From Rhyacichthys aspro (taxonomy: Eukaryota; Chordata; Actinopteri; Gobiiformes; Rhyacichthyidae), in the NCBI GenBank assembly GCA_036850595.1, contig CM072152.1:2064640-2128639 (forward strand): DNA of 64,000 bases. Direction: 5' to 3'. Position 1 is the first letter of the stretch. Each line of letters starts with the position of its first letter. Of the stretch, positions 47,601 through 56,600 are shown piece after piece. The notes under the pieces were generated by a model that saw only the letters and a list, made by a program, of their open reading frames with translations, was not told the DNA's origin and made no database searches. The position numbers and the translations under genes are program-made.

Positions 47601-50600
47601 ATGAAGCCGTTTGACTGTTGACCGAGATTTTAGTAGCATTTCGTTCACTGCTTACATCCAGCAGAGTTCTGCTTATAATAATCAACATGTGGGATCAACA
47701 ACAACAAGACACACACTGTTCATCAGTACTCAAATCCTGGACTCACAGTGGACTGGAGTCGTCGGCCTCATTTTGTGACTTGTGACTCAACTCAAGCACA
47801 AGCTTATATATAATACTTAACATGAAAAAAGAGGGTGAGGCGGAGGCACGACAGAGAGCACACAGCAAACACATGCAACTCACAGGGACAGGTGCTTTCC
47901 ATAAACCAGACACTTAACACTCTCTAAACAAAGACAGTCAAATCAACAGAGCAACAACATCTGATTAAAGAGAGAAACAACATCTTACTCCTCACTCTAA
48001 AGGGCAGGCAAGGAGTGGAGCACTGGTCAGCTCAGGAGATAGAGTCCGAAAGTTGAGGAAACATATGTCACAGTTTCATCTTCCCTTACAACATAACACA
48101 GATGTAGAAGCTTGTTCAAAAATTAGCGATTAGATAACAGTTAAATCCAAGTCCTCATTTAAAACAGGCTGTTGTGTAGCATTTAATGTCTGAGTCCAAA
48201 AGCATTTCCCCTGTTTTTATTCTGTTTTCTTTTGTATCGATGGGAGCAGTTTAGTAGAACAAAGTATTACCTGTGTGTATGGCATAGTTAAGCTCCGCCA
48301 GTTGGATCTGCTGATGTCTGTTTGTCATTCCAGTGTAGATTTCTTCACTTATGGATCCCTCCAGCCTGTAAATGTTGTGGGTGGTTCTCCAAAGTGTATG
48401 AAGTGATTGATCTTGTAATCCTGCTGTGTACTAGAATCACTGTTTGCAAAATATTGTTCTAATGGTTTCAGTTGTTGCATTCTGGTTTGGACCTTGGCCA
48501 AGTCCTATGGGTGTCATCTTGTAAATAGCTGTGAACCAGTTTATCTTGAAGTGTTGGGCTCATTTTAAAAGTAATTAAAAGGGTTTGATACACGTGTGTC
48601 TCTCAATAACCTCCCCATTCCTTTGTCATGATTCCTCTTTGTCTAGAAGCACTCCAGACTTTATTTTTAAAATCTAAATGTGCCATATAGAATCAAAACA
48701 GCTAAAAATATATACATTAGCTGTTTTTGTTAGGCTTCTTTACTCTTGGTACCCTGCGCTCAGCCTGGTAAACTGCACTATTAAAATAAATTTACTTTAA
48801 ATATTAGTGCCATAATTAGCTTCACCGTGAAGGAATTGGCTCATTTGTTTGTTTGCTTTGTTTCAGTTCAAGCTAATCAAGCCCCATCTCCCGCTCTTCC
48901 CAGCCCTTGCTTTTCAGTAAAGCCATCCGGGCTATTCAGGAGATCTTGCGAACACAAAAAAATTAAAAACACTAAAAAACATTGTCTGAATGTGTGAAAA
49001 GGCCTAGACAAGTGAAGCCCCACCCACACAGAGGACTACAGCCCGCCTACTCAATGAACAATCGGACGAGAAACATAACAAGCGTCTCTCACGTTTGTTT
49101 TATTCAGACTTGACTCTGTTTTATATGTTTTATATGCTCTAATAAAGATTTTGGAAAATATTCAATGTGATATTGTGTACTAAATGGGCTTTGATAACAA
49201 CTAAGAGCCTGATATAAACATTTCTACACTATTACCTGTAACTTAGAAAAAGAAAAATAGAGAAAATGACTGTAAAAAGGTATAGTGTCTGCTGTTTTAT
49301 TCAATTCTATTTTATGTGTATGTGGCACTGATGTGGTATTTATAGTAAGTAGTAAGTAAATAAAGTAAGTAAGTGAGATTTATACTGTTACATTAATGGG
49401 CTCGAAAAGCAATTATCTAAATTCACTTCAAACATAAATGTTATCCAAATGTTAAAGATAGTGGGAGAATTTTACACAGCCGATCCAGCTGTGTTTATAT
49501 CTAACACACATCACTTTACATGAAGCTCTTGAAAGGACGTCCCATTGATTGAAAACCCTTCATTTATCTGTCCTCTCCTGTCTTTGTTTGACAGGCCTTA
49601 GGGTACTTAACATATTTTTGACTGTTTGGACTGAACACTACTTAACATATTCCTGCACTCCCAGAGGTGCTCCCAGAGATGACGACAGATGAGACCCTGA
49701 ATAAACAGGATCCAGTCTGGTCCTGGCCCCAGATGTGAGCCGCACTGTGTTTGTGTCCCATTGGACTGAGAGGGACAGCTGCTGCGCTCTGATTGGCTGT
49801 TTCAGTCTCACAATCTTAGCCTTTATTCAAATCATATGATGACCTTTACAGAGTCGAGCACAAGCCACAAGCTGATGGTACACTGATAATCTGCTGCCTG
49901 TAGGTGGCAGTGTGTGTGAATATATAATGAGGTTTGTTTAATGAGGGGCTGGTCAAAATTGAGGTACAGAGATAATACAGCATATCAATGAAATGTATCT
50001 ATGTTATGTTTCTAAATACATGGATAATCACACATGGTGAATGTTGTTGACTGGTACACAATGATCAACCTCTGCATCAAAGTGAAGAAAACCAAAGAAA
50101 TGGCAGTGGACTCAAGGGACAATGGTCACAGCCCCCTCCCCTTTTCATCAGAGAAGAGATGGTGTCTACCTTTAAATATGTGAGTGTGCACATCTCAAAT
50201 GAACTTACATGGACCAAACACCTGAAAACTGCATTATTATGAAAGCCCACCAACACCTGTACTTTTTGAGGAGGCTGGACTCAGCCCTCACATAGTAATA
50301 ACAACCTCACATACTAAAAAGTGTGTGGTTGAGAGCAGACTGTCATTCTCCATCACTGTGTGGTGTGGAAACTGCTCTCCTGCTTAAGGGTCAAACAGTC
50401 ATGGATGCAGCACATGGATATACTGTTGAGAACCCTGGGGTATGTCTGCGTGGCCAGTAGGGGCACTACTCACTACTCATTACACATAAGTAGAAATAAT
50501 ATGCATAAAGTGTTTTATGGTGCTTTATATGTTTATTTTTTAAAGATAGACAAATGCAGTGTCATATCTTTATTATTATGCCCCAGTTTTGACTGATGTT

Positions 50601-53600
50601 TTTTTTGTTTTGTTTTTTTGGACAACATTATTTTGCACAAGTACTGTTTTTACACAAACCCACTTCCACCATAACTGCCCTGAAAAAGCTAACTGAACCT
50701 CAAAGTAAATGTAAATTATGTCCTGGGAAACATGTGCTAAGTCAAATGTCCCATCTACCACATACTACATGCCTAACAAGAATATAAAGCTGTGTCTGAT
50801 AATACCAAGAGGGTTCTACATAGTAAAGTTCCACTTTTGAATAAACCTGTATATTTTTCCTTGTTTTATACTCTGCGGCCATTAGACATTCTATAAGTGC
50901 CCCGAGGAGCAGCAGACAGGATCAGTGACGGTATCTTACGGATGGCTGCTAACGGTGTCTCTCAGCATTTTTACAAGGAAAGAATTTGCTTTTAACACTG
51001 AGTGCTCTCCGTACACAACTGTATGATTTATGTATAGAGCTTTGCAGAAAAGTCCCATGTATGAATCACAACACATACAATAGAGTTGATCCATTTTTGT
51101 GTTTTAGATTTTACACATTTAAAAATGGTCTCTGTGTTGCTGCTCCTGTCTGCCTTCCAAACTGGAGAAGCTCTATAACTATACATAGGGTAGGTCAATG
51201 AACCCCATTTTCAAAATTCTGAACTAAAACTTTAAACCTGATGAAGCAGAGAAACATCTCAATCTTTCATTTAAAACTTGTGCCTCCATCTTCCTGCTTC
51301 AGTTATACCTTAGAACATTGCTCTACACTCAGGAAATGTCATGTCAGAAAGATCTGAACGTTTATTTTATTTGAATATAGAGTGAATTACAAATATATAT
51401 ATTTTCATGCAAGAATGAAACTGCCTCATGTGCAAACAGCTGTATAGGTTTAAGTCGACCTACACTTCAGTTTTAAACCTGATTCATGAAGGTGATACTC
51501 TGAGTTAACGAACAACAGCATGTCCCTGCAGGGCTACCGTATAGATGCTTACATCTGTCAAGGTCAACCCCAGACTCCACGCTGCTTCTTTAATTCTAAC
51601 TATGTCCAAGACCTTTTACAAAACAAAGGCAGTATCCCAGCTTCAGACCAGCCATATATAAATGTCACTGATGGAATGTTTTAGTCCTTGAGGCCAGTCT
51701 TAATACCACTTTTTAAAGTCTTTGTCTCATCTCAAACCCGGACTTAACCCAGTCTTGTTTTGGTCTCAAACACAGAAGACTAAAGTATTTCAATCACATG
51801 CATTGGACTTAGTTGAGACTGTTCTCTGGATTCTTTCAAACAATGATTATGACCAGGTCCTGTCTTGGATTTGTCTTGGCTTCGGTCCTCTCTAGTCAGA
51901 GTTAGCGCATTGAGAACAACACTCCTAGTTTTTTTTGAATTATTATTATTTGTTATTTGTGTCTTAAAGCAGCTCAGTGTGATGTGGTACTGCGATGTGA
52001 TTGGCTGCAGCCTGTTTACCGCGTGGTGATGAAGAGGAGGTGAGGATAGACAGGAAGTGAGGCACGACGCCCACAGGACTCTTCACACGTCCCTCTGTGT
52101 CTGCTCCCTGCTTCATAGTCTGGCTCCTGGACTGGACCATCATTTTATGACAAGTAAAATAATGTCTGTAATAACTCATTGATGTATAGTTTATATTATT
52201 TAAATAGTTGTAATCAGTGCTTGTAATGCACTGAGCATTAGCTTTTGTGGCTGTTGATCAGTATGGTCAATGGATATATAATAAATCTGCCTGTTGGTGC
52301 AATACCACAAGTAGCCACTAGTGGATTTGGTTTACAAAGCATCCAGCTCTCCTAAGCCTTGTTTCCACTGGTGTGGTACAATACAGTCAATACGAGTCCA
52401 TTTCCGTAGTCTGAACAGCCCTACTTTCTGTGAGCATTTTGGTTCCAATGGTAACTAAAAAGTGAAGCTAAACACTGCAGTAAGTTGAAGCAAGGTTAAA
52501 ACTGAAAAAAAAAAAAAAAAAAATCAGATTCGAAAGGAAAAGCATAAAACGGCAGTGTTTTTTGAAATAAAACTTGTCTTTCTCCTGTGATGAACAGTCC
52601 TATTCTGAGAAGAAAGAATATGAAATATGTTACTCTACAACAAAACTAGTGTTCAGTAGAAACAGGTTTTTCCCATTTCAGAAAGAGTCGGAGTTTTGAA
52701 GCTCTTACTTTATGAATGAATTAAAAACATTTCATTTATTTACTCACTATACAAACAGAACCTGTGGCAATAATGGGCGAATGTTTGACCAGAGAGTATG
52801 TTCTTGTGTTTATTTCATTTATTTCATTAGTATATACCTCCAGCCTCTTAACTTTACTCTTTGTTCTAATTAAGGGCACCAAAAAAATCTACTAGGCCCA
52901 CTAGTAAGAAAAAAAAGAGTGATATCTGTTCATTTTAAGTGCCTTACTAATATGCTCTCCCTGTTTCTTTAGGAGCTTCTATTGTTTGCATTATTTAATA
53001 TTAAAAATGCCACTTTAAAACCAAAGTGGAACAACTGATGATCAAGAGAACATTTTGTTTTCTATTTTGGTTTGAAGTAAAAAAAGTGAACACAATATAA
53101 GTTGCTGGAACAGGCTTAAGACCAGTATCTTCATAAAGCCAGAGACCGATCAACTCACAGGAAATGTTCTTGAACTGACTTCCAAATATTTCAATTAAAA
53201 GATCTAATATGTGGTTTAAAATAGTGAATAGACCCCTGCAAGAAAACCAACCAAATGACTGAATAAGTTCAAATCCAGCATTCATGTAGCTCATGTAGCT
53301 TCTATCCTTCCTTCCTTCCTTCCTTCCCTCCTTTATTTCTTCTCCTTCCACCCCCAGCACCACCCTCTGGCTGTGCTTCAGTTTGACTCAGAGTGGCTTC
53401 AGAACGAGCTGGAGATCCTCCAACACAACGCCACTGCTAAATATAGAAGCAACACACAGCTTGTATGTGTACACACTACACTCACATTCACTGACACATC
53501 CACTGCAGTAAGACAATCCTCCACACATCTGCACCGAGGACAGGGCTCAAGGACACCCCGGAACCATAATACAAAACCGGTCTGGAGCCAGTGGACCAAA

Positions 53601-56600
53601 AAACATGCTTGAAAGACCTCAGAAATAACATCCACATTCACATCACAATCCACTTCAGAAATATATCCAGAAGAACTAAAGCCTAAATGCTGCCACAAAA
53701 ACTTATACTTGACATAAGCCTCATTTCTGCTGGTACAAAGTGGGTCAGGTCACTTCTGGCACGTTTCTATTACCAAAGAGGGTCTGAAGTGTCCCCAAAA
53801 AGCACACCTTACAACTTTGGGGCTCAGCTAGGGGTCCCAAGCAGGTCCAGCTTTGTGGTACACTTTGGAAAAGGTGGAGCTAAACACTGCAGTCAGCTGA
53901 CTGGATGATAGCGAAAATGGGACGTGCAAGCAAAAACATTAAAGAGAAATGGAATTTTTTGTCAAATAAATTACACAAATGTTCTTGTGATAAACGTCAT
54001 ATTCAAACAGAAAACATGAGAAATGTACTTTTTTCATGATGATGAAGCTAGTTAGCAGTTAGCAATATCAACAACTGTTTCTCTAGCTTTGAGAAAACAC
54101 TTTGCCACTTTAACCACAGTGTAGTGATACTGTTTTTATTTCTCTAAACTGGCCGATATTTTACGTGTGCTGAAGAGCAATAATAGAAACTAAATTGTAT
54201 AGTTTATTGGCTAATTTCACACAGCTTAACTCAGCCCCACACGACTTGTAGCCACACTGTTGAATCTGCAGCAAAAGGACTAATGATTCAGACGGATGCA
54301 GATTCATTCCCATGCACCACACAGCCCTTTGTAACTGGTGCCCAGGACGTAAAGCCCAGCTTCACTCCGTGTACACGAGTGATCCACAATGGTGCACACA
54401 AAACTGTACAGCAAGTGTTATGAACTGGGACAATATTTGGATCTGACAAAACAGTGTAATGACTCTAATAACAGCTCAGCCTTAGGAGAGTAGTCATTCT
54501 GGAAAACCCCAGAACATGGAAATACAAGATGTTTCTTCAGAAAGAGACAAAAATGTATTTGCTGTATGTTTTGTGTATTCAGAGTGTGTGTGTGTTATCT
54601 GAGGTGTGACTGACTTTTGTTCAAGCCATTTTGACTACTTCAGAGTTTTAGTTTTGATCCTGCTCATTCTCTCTCATTTCACTTTCACATATCTGTAATT
54701 TAGTCATATCTGTCTTGTTTCTGATGAAAAAATGAAAATAGTTACAGCAAAAAACATAAAATTAGCAGTCTGATGGCCTTGATAAGTGAGTTCTGTACAG
54801 AGACATAGCAGTGAGTTTACGCCAGAATCAGTCATTGACAGTATAAGAATTCCTCTATTACTTTGATAGTGTTGGGAATTTGTTTTTAAATGGTAAGAAT
54901 TAAATTATTAAGAAAGAATCAATCAACCTCAGTAAGAGCCTTACAGCGACCTTGACTCCAGTCGTATTAGCTAACCAAAAGCCTATAAAACATTTAGCCT
55001 ACACTTTACACTAACCTACTGATATTTCCAATGGCTGCATCCCCAATAATCAAATATATAGCCATGTATCAATCGTTGAGCATTTCGCTGGTTTAATAGA
55101 AACAAATTTGCACTTTGCTTGTAACTTCATTATAAATTTACTTCATTATAAGCTACGGTAGAGGCTTTTTGCCAACCAAGATGGCAGTGGCCATACTACT
55201 GTACTCTTACATATATAAAATATAAACAATGCACCCAAGACTGCATTTAATCCATTTTATATCTCAAATAGAGACTTTTGTGGCTCTTTTGTGATGTCAT
55301 TGTTTCCGCAGCAGTTTTCTATAGTTACATTTTATCACATGGAGGTTGTCACATTTTCTCATTATAAATATTATAAGCTAATATTTGGACAATTATTTTG
55401 TATTTCCATGACAATATTTCAGTTCACATCTTGAGACATGTATGTTTAAATTAATGTCGATATAGCTGTAACAATATATTTAAAGGGAAGCCTAACAGTA
55501 CAAAACCATTAATGCTTGTGGGATAAAAATGACGATCATCTTGACTTACCATGAGGTGGTAAGAGAAGGTTTCCATCTCAAAGCTCTAATAAAAATAAAA
55601 CATCAGTGTCCCATCGCATTCTTCAATCAGTATAGAGAAGTCCTTGGATTTTACAATCTCTGTATGTTGTAGACCTATGGATGTATGTTAAAGCCACCCT
55701 GCTGTTACGACAGCAATGTCATATTACAGACATTGTTTGTTTTTAAAAAGGAAACTATCCAAACAAGCAAGTTTGGAAGAAAAAACATGTCATTAGAAAC
55801 TGTAGACTGTGTTTTTTTTTCTTTTATAAATATGACTCTGCTAGGGTTTGAGCTAACACGTACCGTATTTTCCGGACTATAAGCCACTACTTTTTCCCAC
55901 GCTTTGAACCACGCGGCTTATACAGAGATGCGGCTTTTCTATGAATTTTCTTCAGCCCTCAGGGGGGCGCTCTAGCAGGAAGTGCAAAAACAAGACAGGC
56001 AGCGGTAGACAGTACAAACAAGACAGCTCCAGTTTTTATTCTTAGCACATGCAACCCAAGACGCACAACAGCAAAATACGGTAATATTTTTACACCCTCA
56101 CCCCCTCATAATGGAAAACAAATGAAGTTACAGTGGTTTGGTGTTCAGTAGTTTCAATGCTCAGGAGGAAGATGAATAGTGACTTGTGGTTTCAGTGCAC
56201 AGGAGAATGAAGCGACTTTAACAGTGCGCAGGAAGAAAAAGTGACAGTGGTTTGGTGTTCAGTGGTTTCAGAACGCAGGAGGAAGAAAAATAAAGCAACT
56301 TGGTTTTAGTGCACAGGAGGAAGATGAATAAAACCATCAATGACTTTTCTGTTTTGTTTGATCAGCACTTTTACTGCCGTGTTACAGGCACTGTTCAGAA
56401 ACAATCAGTTCAGGTATATGAATAAACACTTATGGTACAAAATCTTTCTATGTAAATATCTTATTTCTCAGCCTGGATATCGGCGACTTATAGTCCGGTG
56501 CGTCTTATATGTGACAAAATATATATTTCTTTTAAATTTTAGTGGATGCGGCTTATATTTAGGTGCACTCTATAGTCCGGAAAATACGGTAGTTATAAAG

